Positions 8,156 through 17,596 of a stretch of DNA of 64,000 bases are shown one piece after another (the stretch's first letter is position 1; each line of letters opens with the position of its first letter). The position numbers and the translations under genes were made by a program. The notes under the pieces are model-generated. The model searched no databases, was not told where the DNA came from, and saw only the letters and a list, made by a program, of their open reading frames with translations. Source of the stretch: Legionella brunensis (GTDB taxonomy: Bacteria; Pseudomonadota; Gammaproteobacteria; Legionellales; Legionellaceae); the NCBI RefSeq assembly GCF_001467025.1, contig NZ_LNXV01000004.1:395264-459263 (forward strand), read 5' to 3'.

Positions 8156-9604
8156 ATGAAAACCAGATTTTTTAAATTCTTAAAATCTACGAGCATTTTA
8201 CTTGCGCTAAGCGCTGTCGTTTTACTTGGGATACGAATATACGATTCACAACGCGGACCTTCTCTGGAGTTATGGCATACCTATGTTCCCAAAGAAATGC
8301 ATGCCAAAGAAATTGATCAACTCAGTTGGGAGCAATATATAAAGGCCGAAAATGCAATTTTTACTGCCGTACGAACTGAGGTTACGCAAAAGTTAGATGT
8401 GAAAGAGCAGGTACTATTTAACCGATATTTCGCTGGAAGCTCTATCTATCCTGATAAACTTTCTCATAATTGGAATCGTTCATACATATTAGAACCACGT
8501 GGTGAGCCTCTGGGGGCTGTTGTATTGTTGCATGGGCTAACTGATTCCCCTTATAGTCTTCGCCACATTGCCCGACGATATGTTGACCATGGCTATGTTG
8601 CAATAGCCATTCGCCTCCCGGCTCATGGCACAGTGCCAGCTGCTCTAACGAATGTTGAGTGGGAGGATTGGCTGGCTGCAACGAGATTAGCCATAAAAGA
8701 GGCACGAAAACGCATCGGTTTGTCACGGCCACTCCATCTTATAGGGTTTTCCAATGGTGGTGCCCTTGCCCTAAAATATGCTCTTGATGCAATTGAAAAT
8801 AATCAATTAACCCGAGTCGACAAAATTGTTTTAATTTCTCCAATGGTGGGTATTACCCGCTTTGCTCGTTTCGCAGGATTTGCTGGTTTACCTGCAATAC
8901 TACCCCCATTTGCCAAGGCAGCTTGGCTTAGTATATTGCCTGAATTTAATCCTTTTAAGTACAACTCATTTCCAGTCAATGGGGCACGGCAATCATATCG
9001 TTTAACGACGGCTCTCCAACAACAGATTACATACTTGGCTACGGAAAACCGTTTAGCTTCGCTGCCTCCCGTACTTACTTTTCAATCTGTTGTGGACTTC
9101 ACCGTGAGTACCCGAGCTATCATTTCTGCGTTTTATGCTCAACTTCCCGCTAATGGAAGCGAGCTGGTATTATTTGATATTAATAGAGCAGCTAAATTCG
9201 GCCTTTTACTACGGCCAGCGGCAAATACAGCTGTAACCCAACTTCTGAATAAACCTCCCAGGTTATTTCGTACCACTATTATTACAAACATTAGCGACAA
9301 CAGTAATGAGGTTGCTGAACGAGTAACTGAGGCTAACGCAGTTAACGAAAATCTTCGCCCCCTAGCGTTGTCTTATCCAAGTGACGTCTACTCGCTATCG
9401 CATGTAGCGCTCCCTTTTCCAATCAATGATGGTTTATACGGCTTACAGCCTGATCCCACTGAAGACTATGGTATTCAATTAGGTGCAACAGCTACACGAG
9501 GAGAACGTAATGTACTTATTGTAAGTTTGGATGCTATTCTTCGCATTGCTTCAAATCCTTTCTTTCCATACATGATTAAACGCATTGAAGAGAACATAAC
9601 ATAA
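8156..9604 (+). CDS. Membrane-anchored alpha/beta hydrolase
   Basis: A 482-residue serine hydrolase. An N-terminal membrane segment (residues about 9-27, ILLALSAVVLLGIRIY) anchors or exports it. The oxyanion region VVLLHGLTDSPYS starts near residue 122 and the nucleophile elbow is GFSNGG near residue 197. A late SLSHVALPF histidine could complete the triad. This layout resembles carboxylesterase/monoglyceride-lipase-like enzymes, with an unusually long insertion and C-terminal half. The ATG at 8156 lacks a strong ribosome site. The substrate cannot be deduced; lipase-like activity is an inference from the fold. Confidence 0.8.
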   Translation: MKTRFFKFLKSTSILLALSAVVLLGIRIYDSQRGPSLELWHTYVPKEMHAKEIDQLSWEQYIKAENAIFTAVRTEVTQKLDVKEQVLFNRYFAGSSIYPDKLSHNWNRSYILEPRGEPLGAVVLLHGLTDSPYSLRHIARRYVDHGYVAIAIRLPAHGTVPAALTNVEWEDWLAATRLAIKEARKRIGLSRPLHLIGFSNGGALALKYALDAIENNQLTRVDKIVLISPMVGITRFARFAGFAGLPAILPPFAKAAWLSILPEFNPFKYNSFPVNGARQSYRLTTALQQQITYLATENRLASLPPVLTFQSVVDFTVSTRAIISAFYAQLPANGSELVLFDINRAAKFGLLLRPAANTAVTQLLNKPPRLFRTTIITNISDNSNEVAERVTEANAVNENLRPLALSYPSDVYSLSHVALPFPINDGLYGLQPDPTEDYGIQLGATATRGERNVLIVSLDAILRIASNPFFPYMIKRIEENIT

Positions 9605-9620
9605 GCCAGTTTTTATCATC

Positions 9621-9827
9621 ATGAGAGTAAATCTATTCTGGAAAAAGAATTGGGTTGGGGGCGCATATTTAACTAATCTCCTAAAATCAATTGCTAACTT
9701 AGTGATTAAGGCAATCAATTATACTACCGGTAGTAGATTTACCTTGTTTACATATGCCAAAGGACCAATGGTCGCGGAAACGGAGCAAGTAGAACAGGAG
9801 CTAAAAAATAATTTAAAATCGACATAA
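9621..9827 (+). CDS. Possible small protein of unknown function
   Basis: An open frame of 68 codons starts 16 bases after the hydrolase stop and ends before a strong terminator. The product has an aromatic, basic start (FWKKNWVGGAY), a hydrophobic helix (LLKSIANLVIKAIN) and an acidic tail. No ribosome site stands out and I know no family. Its position between gene and terminator is the main support. Confidence 0.35.
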   Translation: MRVNLFWKKNWVGGAYLTNLLKSIANLVIKAINYTTGSRFTLFTYAKGPMVAETEQVEQELKNNLKST

Positions 9828-9872
9828 TTTAGAGTCAAAGTTTATCTTTACAAATACTGAAACAATGATGTC

Positions 9873-9910
9873 TAAGCTGCATTAAATAACTAAATCATTA
9901 ATGCAGCTTA
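9873..9910 (+). terminator. Bidirectional terminator downstream of hydrolase unit and pilD
   Basis: A perfect 13-pair inverted repeat, TAAGCTGCATTAA and TTAATGCAGCTTA, with a 12-base loop. It separates the plus-strand hydrolase unit from the minus-strand pil operon and lies 11 bases past the pilD stop. The T tracts are short, so termination strength is uncertain, but placement between convergent units is typical. Confidence 0.7.
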
Positions 9911-9921
9911 AGTTTCTAGTA

Positions 9922-10791
9922 CTACGCATATAGTTTCAAATACCAACTCATAATTGCTTTGCCCCAAAATAAAGAGAAAAATCCTGCTAAGCAAAGAAAA
10001 GGACCAAAAGGAATAGGGGTATCCTTCTCTTTTTTCTGCAGTCTAAGATAAATAATGCCAACAATTGCTCCTAGCAAAGAGGCCAAAAGTAAGATTAAAG
10101 GCAACTGAGTCCAACCAAACCAAGCACCAAAAGCTGCAAACAATTTAAAATCTCCATTTCCCATGCCTATTTTGCCTCTTAATAAATAGAACAATTTTAT
10201 AAAAAGCCACAAGCTGAGATAAGCGATAGCACAACTTAAAACAGCATCAGGAAGGGTAGTAAATAGTGATTGGGTATTAGCAATTAGACCAAGCCAAAGT
10301 AAACTTAAAGTCAAAGCATCCGGTAGCAAGTGATGTTTTAAATCAATAAAAAATAAACAGATGAGGAGCCAATTAAATAACAAGGCAAAAAAAAGCGGTA
10401 GGCCAAAACCAAATATCCAGGCCGAAAATAAAGCAAGCAAGCAAGATAATAATTCCACAATAGGATAGCGGATGGAAATAGCGTGTCCGCAATGTTTGCA
10501 ACGACCACGCTGTAGGCAATAACTTAAAATGGGAATATTATTAAAAGCCGATATTGTTGTTTTGCAAGTAGGGCAAAACGATCTGGGAAAAAATAAATTG
10601 ATTTTCACATCGGAACCTGGTGGTAGCTCCAGATAGGCGCGGCACTCCTTGTCCATTTCAGCACGTAACATAATTGGCAGTCGGTGAATAATAACATTCA
10701 GAAGGCTGCCGATTGCTAGTGAAAAAAGAGCTAAGAAGATATAACTTAGGGGTGATTGAATAATTTCAAAATGACCAAACATAATACTCAC
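9922..10791 (-). CDS. pilD: Type IV prepilin peptidase/N-methyltransferase
   Basis: This inner-membrane aspartic protease cleaves leader peptides of type IV pilins and type II secretion pseudopilins and methylates the new N terminus. In Legionella PilD serves both systems. The 289-residue protein has a cytosolic domain with the zinc tetracysteine motif (CPTCK and RCKHCGH, about residues 78-107), the first active-site region in FFIDLKHHLLPDALTL and the second in MGNGDFKLFAAFGAWFG, carrying the two catalytic aspartates. About eight membrane helices follow the usual plan. It is the last gene of pilBCD; its GTG start overlaps the pilC stop (an ATG at 10782 is an alternative). Confidence 0.95.
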   Translation of the reverse strand: MSIMFGHFEIIQSPLSYIFLALFSLAIGSLLNVIIHRLPIMLRAEMDKECRAYLELPPGSDVKINLFFPRSFCPTCKTTISAFNNIPILSYCLQRGRCKHCGHAISIRYPIVELLSCLLALFSAWIFGFGLPLFFALLFNWLLICLFFIDLKHHLLPDALTLSLLWLGLIANTQSLFTTLPDAVLSCAIAYLSLWLFIKLFYLLRGKIGMGNGDFKLFAAFGAWFGWTQLPLILLLASLLGAIVGIIYLRLQKKEKDTPIPFGPFLCLAGFFSLFWGKAIMSWYLKLYA

Positions 10792-11999
10792 ATGATTGAA
10801 CTAAGTTTAAAAATAGGAACGTACAAAGCTAATAGCAGAACACCAACTACAACTCCTAATATTGACATGATAAGCGGTTCTAACAAAATATTTAAATTTC
10901 CAATCGTATCATCAACCTCCTCTTCATAATAATCAGCAATCTTACTTAGCATTTGATCAAGCATGCCTGACTCTTCACCAATGGCTACCATCTGTACAAC
11001 TATTGGAGGAAATAAAGCAGTATTCTCTAAAGCTACTTGGATTGACTGGCCACAGGATACAGCATCTTTAATATGATCGCTGGCCAGACAATAAATATGA
11101 TTACCCATGACCGCAGTTGCGGATTGCAATGATTGTATTAGGGGAAGTCCAGCTGAAAGAGTGATTGCTATAGTTCGTGCAAAGCGTGCAATAATTGTTT
11201 TCTGAATAATCGATCCGAAAAAGGGGAGTTTTAAGAGTAAGAGATCCATGTATCTAGAAAGGTATAAAGAATGTTTCCTAGCATGCAGGAGGATAAAAAT
11301 GACCAAAACAAAAACACTGAATAGGAAATACCAACTTTCTTGAAAAAAGTTCGATAGACCGATAATGCATCGTGTTAAAAATGGTAGCTCTGCTCCAAAA
11401 GAGTTAAATATGGCAGTAAATTGAGGAATTACAAAAATCAAAAGTCCAGCTGTGATAAGTAGTGCTATAAATAAAACGACAATAGGGTAAGTTAAAATTT
11501 TTTTAATTTTTCTGCGAATGCCTTCCAACCTTTCTTGATGATCAGCTATTTTATCAAGCATGATTATAAGGGAGCCGGATTTTTCACCCGCATCAACAAG
11601 ATTACAAAACAAATTATTAAATAAAGCAGGGTGTTTATTTAAGGCCTCAGCAAAGGTGGTTCCCATTTCAATGTCTCTTTTGATCTCGGCTATTAATTGC
11701 TTCATAGCTAGTTTGGATTGACCTTTCTGCAGAATATCAAATGATTGAATTAATGGGATGCCTGCCTCCATCATAGTAGCCATTTGTCGACTGAAAACTG
11801 CAATGTCGCTAATATTGATTTTCTTTGAGAAAAAAGCAATCAATGCTTGTTCTCTTGTGATTTTTTTTATAGAGATACCTTGCTTCTCGATCTCAAATTT
11901 AGCATGCACAAGGTTTGGCGCTTGAAATGTACCATTGACCTTTTGTCCTCTCTTATCCATGCCTTGCCAATGATAGCTAAAGTTTTTATGTTGCTTCAT
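10788..11999 (-). CDS. pilC: Type IV pilus inner-membrane platform protein
   Basis: The platform protein of the type IV pilus machine, which couples the assembly ATPase to pilin extrusion. The 403-residue GspF/PilC-family protein has two homologous cytosolic four-helix domains (about residues 65-190 and 268-390). Each carries the characteristic segment (ARQMATMMEAGIPLIQS; ARTIAITLSAGLPLIQS). Three membrane segments lie near residues 167-190, 215-237 and 372-396. It sits three bases after pilB and overlaps pilD, so the three are co-transcribed. Length and motifs are normal. Confidence 0.94.
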   Translation of the reverse strand: MKQHKNFSYHWQGMDKRGQKVNGTFQAPNLVHAKFEIEKQGISIKKITREQALIAFFSKKINISDIAVFSRQMATMMEAGIPLIQSFDILQKGQSKLAMKQLIAEIKRDIEMGTTFAEALNKHPALFNNLFCNLVDAGEKSGSLIIMLDKIADHQERLEGIRRKIKKILTYPIVVLFIALLITAGLLIFVIPQFTAIFNSFGAELPFLTRCIIGLSNFFQESWYFLFSVFVLVIFILLHARKHSLYLSRYMDLLLLKLPFFGSIIQKTIIARFARTIAITLSAGLPLIQSLQSATAVMGNHIYCLASDHIKDAVSCGQSIQVALENTALFPPIVVQMVAIGEESGMLDQMLSKIADYYEEEVDDTIGNLNILLEPLIMSILGVVVGVLLLALYVPIFKLSSIM

Positions 12000-12002
12000 T
12001 TT

Positions 12003-13709
12003 TTAATTTACAATCACTCGATTTAATTCTTCAATGGTAGTAATTCCTTGCCGAACTTTCTCAATACCCGAGTCATAAAGTGTTAACATACCCTCAGCTT
12101 GAGCTTGTTGAAAAATATCAAACGAATTATTCCCGGCAATAATTAGGTTGGCAATTGATGATGAAATTGGCATCATTTCAAATAAGCCAATACGCCCGCT
12201 ATATCCGCTAATACATTGTTTACAACCGCAAGCTTTATAGAGTTTTGTATTCACACTAAGTCCAAGGTGAGTTAGTTCTTTAGTGGAGAGATCGTCTCGT
12301 AATAGTTTACACTGCTCACATAAACGCCTTACTAAACGTTGAGCAATGATAAGGCTTATTGAGCTTGCAATGTGAAAGGGAGCAATTCCCATGTTATTTA
12401 GACGCGTTAATGTCTCAGCTGCACTATTAGTATGCACAGTAGACAAAACAAGATGCCCAGTGTGTGCTGCTTTAATGGCAATTTCTGCTGTCTCTAAGTC
12501 ACGAATTTCACCTACCATAATAATATCTGGATCTTGCCGCAAAAAAGAGCGCAACGTATTTGCAAATGTTAATCCTACTTTGGGTTTAATATTGACTTGA
12601 TTAATGCCGGTTATTTTTATTTCAACGGGATCCTCGGCAGTAGAAATATTTTTTTCATCAGTATTTAATAAAGCCAGTGCAGTATATAACGAGACGGTTT
12701 TACCGCTACCTGTTGGCCCAGTTACTAGAATCATGCCTTGTGGTTTCTCAATAGCCGCTAAGAAAGTTTTTTTTTGAAAAGCATTAAATCCTAACTCTTC
12801 GATATCAATTTTAGGAGTGTCTGGGTTGAGAATACGAACGACGACTTTTTCCCCATTAACGGTAGGACAAACATTAACCCTGAAATCTATGGAAAGGGTA
12901 TCTGATAGTCTCATTTTAAATCGGCCATCTTGTGGGATACGGCGCTCAGCAATATCGAGGTTAGATATAATTTTAATACGAGCAGTAATTCTGTTTGCCA
13001 AATTATTCGCAGGTACTGCTGCCTCTACTAAAACACCATCTAGACGGTAACGAATACGATAACTGTCTTCGTAGGGTTCAAAATGAATATCGGAAACCTT
13101 TCTCTTAATTGCATCTAGAAGAATTTTGTTAACAAATTTAACAATTGGTGCATCTTCTTTAAAATTTACACTGGTATCCATCTCATCAGAGCTTGTTGTT
13201 ATTTCAATATGCTCTATTGTTCTAGTTGTCTCCAGATAATTAGTTGGGCCTTGGCTTAGCTTGCGCTGACAAATTCGTTCAATAAGATGAGTAAGCTTTG
13301 GAGCTTCTACAACAATCGGTATTGAATACAGTCCGGTGTGAAATTGAGCCTCTTTTATTGATGCTTGAGAGCTTGGATCATCAAGCGCTAAAAATAAGTG
13401 ATTTCCACGGATAAACACGGGTACTACATGAAGCCGACGCATCAATTTTTCATCTATCAATTGCCAAGGAATTAAATCAAAATCAATTGAATCTAAATCA
13501 AAATAAGAAATACCAAAATGCTCTGATAGCAGGAGAGCTAATTGTTGTGCCGAAAAGAGATTCTTGGAGATTAGATATCGCAGTAGCGTTTGCTTTGATG
13601 ATTGTGCTGCATGCTGATATTCAATTATTTCTATCTTACTAATCAAATTACTTTGTATCAGCAATTGAGCAACAGTCTGCAACTGCTGTTCTTGTTTTAT
13701 TCTTTCCAT
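12003..13709 (-). CDS. pilB: Type IV pilus assembly ATPase
   Basis: The hexameric GspE/PilB-type ATPase that powers pilus extension. The 568-residue protein has an N-terminal MshEN-like domain (about 40-150) and the core ATPase with Walker A GPTGSGKTVSLYTAL (331-345), the Asp box, Walker B region DPDIIMVGEIRD and the His box. The zinc-binding cysteines of extension ATPases appear as RLCEQCK and CGCKQC, which separates it from the retraction ATPase PilT. It is the first gene of pilBCD. The upstream region toward 13815 is short and shared with a divergent gene. The ATG at 13709 lacks a strong ribosome site. Confidence 0.95.
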   Translation of the reverse strand: MERIKQEQQLQTVAQLLIQSNLISKIEIIEYQHAAQSSKQTLLRYLISKNLFSAQQLALLLSEHFGISYFDLDSIDFDLIPWQLIDEKLMRRLHVVPVFIRGNHLFLALDDPSSQASIKEAQFHTGLYSIPIVVEAPKLTHLIERICQRKLSQGPTNYLETTRTIEHIEITTSSDEMDTSVNFKEDAPIVKFVNKILLDAIKRKVSDIHFEPYEDSYRIRYRLDGVLVEAAVPANNLANRITARIKIISNLDIAERRIPQDGRFKMRLSDTLSIDFRVNVCPTVNGEKVVVRILNPDTPKIDIEELGFNAFQKKTFLAAIEKPQGMILVTGPTGSGKTVSLYTALALLNTDEKNISTAEDPVEIKITGINQVNIKPKVGLTFANTLRSFLRQDPDIIMVGEIRDLETAEIAIKAAHTGHLVLSTVHTNSAAETLTRLNNMGIAPFHIASSISLIIAQRLVRRLCEQCKLLRDDLSTKELTHLGLSVNTKLYKACGCKQCISGYSGRIGLFEMMPISSSIANLIIAGNNSFDIFQQAQAEGMLTLYDSGIEKVRQGITTIEELNRVIVN

Positions 13710-13814
13710 GAGTAGACTTTGCGTTTATGTTTGCCTTGCTAATATAGCTCAGTCAAACCTAAATAAAAAGGCAATATGCTAAACTTATAATTAATAAAGC
13801 GGTGACTAGGAGAG

Positions 13815-14048
13815 ATGATGGAGAATATTGAACGAATTGCTAATCCGCCGCGTCATTATAGTCATCCCTCCTCAATATTAGTCGACGAGGAGCTGACTAT
13901 AGATGAGCGGATAGTTGCTCTGAAAAATTGGCGTGATGATATTAATTTAAGATTATTGGCCATTGATGAAAATATGGGCAATAGTACTGCGGATGTAACA
14001 TTAATAGCTGAGATTAATAATTTACTAAGTTTTTTAGAACGCCATTAA
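13815..14048 (+). CDS. Small conserved acidic protein of unknown function
   Basis: A 77-residue cytosolic protein with TAGGAGAG just before the ATG. The middle, LTIDERIVALKNWRDDINLRLLAIDENMG, is helical. It resembles a small proteobacterial family with a pattern of charged ERIxxLxxWxxD followed by an EE/ENM(G) turn; I recognise the pattern but not a name or role. The gene is divergent from pilB, about 105 bases away. Whether it is functionally tied to pili is unknown. Confidence 0.6.
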   Translation: MMENIERIANPPRHYSHPSSILVDEELTIDERIVALKNWRDDINLRLLAIDENMGNSTADVTLIAEINNLLSFLERH

Positions 14049-14149
14049 CGATTCAGCCATACGTCTTAGAACATTTGTGTAATGCTCTTGCTGCTGAGTA
14101 TAACTGTATGGTACAAAAAGATAATTTGCTTTAACCACGAGGCAAAACT

Positions 14150-14899
14150 TTGTCTTTTGAGGAACAAAAAAATAGATTTCAAGCCCTTCAAAAATGGTTT
14201 TTATCCGATCAGGGTCGCCATGTGGGTGATGCTTTCACGGCGGAACTAGAACCTCTGACTGAATTTCTATACGGAGAAACGTTATTGCAACTGGGCGATT
14301 GTGGTACTAATCCTTGGTTGCAGGCTCTTCATTACAGCCATAAATGGCTGGTAACTCCTTATTCCAACCCCTCAAGTGGGATAGTTGCGGCATTTAATTC
14401 TATTCCCTTTGATAGAAATAGTGTCGAATGTGTTATTGCTCCTTTGACCATGGAGGCTTTTACTCATAAGAAAAATCCCATTGATGAAATTGATAGAATC
14501 TTAAAGCCTATGGGATACGCCATTTTTTTTGGTATAAATCCAATGAGCCTTTGGGGACTACTGATGCGTTTTGGTTGGCACACTTGTTTTGGTACTTTAC
14601 CTACTCATTCGATGTCAGTTTTTTTTATAAAACGCGCTATGCTTCATCGTGGTTATGTTCAATGCAATTTATCCAGCTTCTATTTTATTCCGCCTGTTCA
14701 TAAAGAAGGCCTAATTCATCGATTAGAGTTTTTAAATGAAGTTGGAAAAATGATGTGGCCTTGTCCTGCTGGTTTTTATTGTTTGGTGGTGCAAAAATGC
14801 GAAGTTGGGCATACAGATTTACTTCCGGAAAAACTTGAAGAGGAGCTATTAAATAGAGAAAGGATGCCGCTCCAGACACTCTGCTCTGGTGATAAATGA
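14150..14899 (+). CDS. SAM-dependent methyltransferase-like protein (YafS-like)
   Basis: A 249-residue protein of the class I (type 11) methyltransferase fold. The region LLQLGDCGTNPWLQAL near residue 44 corresponds to motif I but has lost most of the usual glycine pattern. The later segment SVECVIAPLTMEAF, followed by DEIDRILKPMGYAIFFGINP and MSLWGL, is characteristic of the YafS-like branch, in which an asparagine-proline loop follows motif III. Start is TTG at 14150, preceded by GAGG. SAM binding may be weak or altered because of the degenerate motif I. Substrate unknown. It stands alone between the small protein and DUF1820. Confidence 0.75.
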   Translation: MSFEEQKNRFQALQKWFLSDQGRHVGDAFTAELEPLTEFLYGETLLQLGDCGTNPWLQALHYSHKWLVTPYSNPSSGIVAAFNSIPFDRNSVECVIAPLTMEAFTHKKNPIDEIDRILKPMGYAIFFGINPMSLWGLLMRFGWHTCFGTLPTHSMSVFFIKRAMLHRGYVQCNLSSFYFIPPVHKEGLIHRLEFLNEVGKMMWPCPAGFYCLVVQKCEVGHTDLLPEKLEEELLNRERMPLQTLCSGDK

Positions 14900-14999
14900 G
14901 CATCTATGTTTTAGGATAATTAGTAACTTAAATAGGAAGATTGGATAGGATTAATAAGATTCGTTATAATAATACTGGATTCAATTTTAGGTAACCTGC

Positions 15000-15326
15000 A
15001 TGTCAAAAAAATCGTTATACCGTATAACCTTTGCCAATCAAGAAGCAATCTATGAAATCTATGCGCGAAAAATAAGTGAAAGTGAAATTTTTGGTTTTCT
15101 TGAGGTTGAAGAATTTGTTTTTGGTGAAAACACTTCACTTGTTGTTGACCCCTCTGAAGAGCGTTTAAAAATAGAGTTTAATAGTGTTAAACGCACTTAT
15201 ATTCCTATGCATGCTGTTTTTCGCATTGACGAGGTTAATAAACAAGGTGTGGCCAAGGTTCGTGATAAAGTAACGGAAGACAGTAAAGTAAGCATGTTTC
15301 CAGTACCAAGCAAACGTAAAGATTAA
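15000..15326 (+). CDS. DUF1820 family protein
   Basis: A 108-residue protein matching DUF1820: N-terminal KKSLYRITFANQEAIYEIYA, the central FGFLEVEEFVFGE region, then the conserved basic SVKRTYIPMHAVFRIDEV strand and a polar tail. The family is widespread in gammaproteobacteria and its fold suggests an RNA- or nucleotide-related role, but no function is established to my knowledge. It is followed 25 bases later by hpt, so the two are probably co-transcribed. Confidence 0.85.
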   Translation: MSKKSLYRITFANQEAIYEIYARKISESEIFGFLEVEEFVFGENTSLVVDPSEERLKIEFNSVKRTYIPMHAVFRIDEVNKQGVAKVRDKVTEDSKVSMFPVPSKRKD

Positions 15327-15350
15327 CCCCTTAAAATCTTAGGATTCCTG

Positions 15351-15911
15351 ATGTCTATTCCAAGTAAAATTAAAGAAGTATCCGAAAAAGCAAGTTGTCT
15401 TTTTACCACTAAAGAAGTTGAAGCAGCGTTAGATCGTATGGCAATTAATATTCATGAGCGTTTGCACGATAAAAACCCAATTATCCTCTGTGTGATGATT
15501 GGCGGCTTAGTGCCTATGGGAAATTTATTACCCCGTCTCGATTTTCCCCTGGAGGTTGATTACGTTCATGCGACCCGTTACTGTGGTGGCATAAAAGGAG
15601 GGGAGTTGCAATGGAAGGTAAAACCAAGCCTTGATTTAGCTAACAGGACTGTTTTAGTGGTTGACGATATTCTGGATGGTGGTGTGACTTTAGCTGCAAT
15701 TATCAGGGAAATTGAGACAATGGGAGCTAGTGAGGTTTATAGCGCAGTTTTAGTCGATAAACATCACAAGCGGGTCCCTAATGGTTTAAAGCAAGCTGAT
15801 TTTGTAGGTTTGCAAGTCGATGATCATTATATTTTCGGCTACGGGATGGATTATAATGAATATCTGCGCAACGCTCCCGGTATTTTTGTTGTCGCCCCAG
15901 AGCACGAGTGA
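15351..15911 (+). CDS. hpt: Hypoxanthine-guanine phosphoribosyltransferase
   Basis: This purine-salvage enzyme transfers the ribose phosphate of PRPP to hypoxanthine or guanine. The 186-residue type I phosphoribosyltransferase shows the PRPP-binding loop [17 protein letters not shown] (near residue 103), with its paired aspartates, and the flexible-loop region with [18 protein letters not shown] marks the base-binding hood. This version resembles the hypoxanthine-guanine branch common in Legionella and Pseudomonas. The region beyond the stop is non-coding up to the IS4 element 160 bases later. Confidence 0.9.
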   Translation: MSIPSKIKEVSEKASCLFTTKEVEAALDRMAINIHERLHDKNPIILCVMIGGLVPMGNLLPRLDFPLEVDYVHATRYCGGIKGGELQWKVKPSLDLANRTVLVVDDILDGGVTLAAIIREIETMGASEVYSAVLVDKHHKRVPNGLKQADFVGLQVDDHYIFGYGMDYNEYLRNAPGIFVVAPEHE

Positions 15912-16069
15912 TCAATTTTTCTTTTGTGAATCTCCGGCTTTAAATTTATGGCTTGGCGATTCATAATCGCTTTAATATTAAAATTTTCGATAAAACCGCG
16001 AAATGATCTTACCTATTAGTAAAATCTGGACTGATTTTTATTTCTCTTATAGCCAATTGAAAATAATTT

Positions 16070-16084
16070 CTTTGTACGGGACAA
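16070..16084 (+). repeat. Left terminal inverted repeat of the IS4 element
   Basis: CTTTGTACGGGACAA, exact reverse complement of 17278-17292. The nine bases outside it, AAATAATTT (16061-16069), are the left copy of the target duplication. Confidence 0.9.
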
Positions 16085-16088
16085 TTTT

Positions 16089-17180
16089 TTAAAAATCGTT
16101 CTCCATGGTTCTAATAGAGATACAATTTAAATATTTTAGGAACAATGTGGTATTGATTTTAAAGTTGGTTAAGAAGTCGCGCAGAGAGTCCAAGCCAAGC
16201 CTAAAGAAGCTATTTTGCGGCCTTTTTTGATTTCGCAATTTTTTAAGAGGAATAGGTTTAATAGATGCTTTCCATTCCCCGATTTTATGTGCCCAAGCAA
16301 ACCCAATGGCAAGAAGAGCGATAAGTTTTTCAATTCGCTTTGGGTCAAACGATATGAGTTTCTTCAAATCGCCATCCGCGAGTTTTCAAGGCACAAAATA
16401 GCGTTTCAATTTCCCAGCGGCGCAAATAGCAGGCAATGGCATTTTTTGGATTTTTATTAGTGACAACAATCATGAGTTTGTCACGAGAATTTTTACTTCC
16501 CGCCAAATAGAGAAGTTGACCAAAAATATGGACGCGCATACCAAATAGACTCTGTTGATAAGGTGCTAAATGTGAAAATAGTTGAGCTGATGTATTAAAT
16601 TTTTTTCTTCCTATAAAGACATCCACATTGCCTTTAATGCGTAAATAAAAGGGGATATTTTGTTCTACAAGCCATGATATGAGTAACTTGTTAGGAAATT
16701 CTCATCAGCCAGAATCCCTTGAATTTGCTCCTTACCAAAGGTGTTGGTGAATCTTGATATGAGCGCAATTTGTTCTTTGGCAATAGTATTTCCTGCTTTA
16801 TTTAATAAGGTCCAAAATAAGGGGATAGCTAGACCTTCATAACAAACTGATAGCATGAAGATGTTGACCTTTGACTTTCCCCAATACCAATTAGTTCTGT
16901 CAATGGCCAAATAAATTTTCTGGTTTTTTGAAAAAAATAATGAATAAATCCATAGAGAAATAGGGGTAAAGTCAACTTCAAAACCAGAAAAAAATCGTTT
17001 CACACGTTTACAGCGTGACTCAATTAATACTTCTTTGTGCATTGCAGCAGTAATTTGACTCAAATTTACACTGCGCACTATAAACAACACTAACAACATT
17101 TGACCAAAACAATCTAGTTGTGACTTGTGCCAATCCAGTTGTTGACCTAAAATCTCAAGCAACTCTCTGATATATTTCAT
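16089..17180 (-). pseudogene. IS4-family transposase, two frameshifts
   Basis: Three overlapping minus-strand frames join into one DDE transposase of about 360 residues. The first (17180-16665) holds the N terminus, the first catalytic aspartate in LAIDRTNWYWG and the second in GILADENFL. The frame then shifts near 16690, since SWLVEQNIPFYLRIKGN continues in another frame. The second piece (to 16345) holds the Y-x2-R-x3-E-x6-K signature, YLRRWEIETLFCALK. A second shift near 16350 leads into DPKRIEKLIALLAIGFAWAHK and the C terminus. All catalytic residues survive; only the frame is lost. Two independent shifts argue against programmed frameshifting. Host and target are unremarkable. Confidence 0.88.
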
Positions 17181-17277
17181 ATTATATCCTTTTTTAGACG
17201 AAATGATTATATGAAATACATTTAAAATCAGCGAGTTATTTCTTATCTTTGCTTCCTGTCTATCTTTTCAGAAATTT

Positions 17278-17292
17278 TTGTCCCGTACAAAG
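17278..17292 (+). repeat. Right terminal inverted repeat of the IS4 element
   Basis: TTGTCCCGTACAAAG, exact reverse complement of the left end. The following AAATAATTT (17293-17301) is the right copy of the nine-base target duplication. The duplications are still identical, so the insertion is not very old. Confidence 0.9.
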
Positions 17293-17301
17293 AAATAATT
17301 T

Positions 17302-17596
17302 AAGTTGACAATTAATTTTAATAATTCGTTCATATTCAAACGTTATAATTTTAAAAAAACAACTGTGAGCTTGCAAATGACAAAGCGTCGGGATCTTGAG
17401 ACCTACAATGATGAGATTTTTTCTAATTATAAAAAAGTAGGGAATCTTTAGGGTGTGACCTCGCATTAATATGAGATTGTATTAGAACAGGGGATTGACT
17501 GTTTATTTTAATATCATATTGCTATTTTATTTTCCAATTAATTCGCGTATAATTTTTCCTAAATTAATGTGAATGAATAGAAATAAAGGCGAAAAT
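17302..17596. other. AT-rich intergenic region with likely promoter
   Basis: About 295 bases between the IS4 target duplication and the F-box/ankyrin-like gene. A TATAAT box lies at 17548-17553, some 44 bases before the chosen start codon; the matching -35 is not clear. A short open stretch around 17370-17450 encodes a 24-residue peptide beginning MTKRRDLETYND and ending at a stop, possibly the start of a dead gene, but support is weak. Otherwise I see nothing. Confidence 0.35.

Larger units (their letters stand above)
16070..17292 (-). mobile_element. IS4-family insertion sequence, complete ends, decayed transposase
   Basis: A 1223-base element bounded by the inverted repeats CTTTGTACGGGACAA at 16070-16084 and TTGTCCCGTACAAAG at 17278-17292 (15 of 15 bases match). 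It is flanked by identical nine-base copies of AAATAATTT at 16061-16069 and 17293-17301, read as the target-site duplication. Length, inverted repeats, duplication length and the transposase signature all fit IS4. It lies between hpt and an effector-like gene in an AT-rich gap. No host gene is visibly interrupted. The single open frame that the transposase needs is broken twice, so the copy cannot move by itself. Confidence 0.9.

Noticed and set aside
16061-17301. Programmed frameshifting in the IS4 transposase
   Set aside because: Two separate shifts at sites without slippery heptamers and structures are better explained by decay; IS4 elements usually have one frame.
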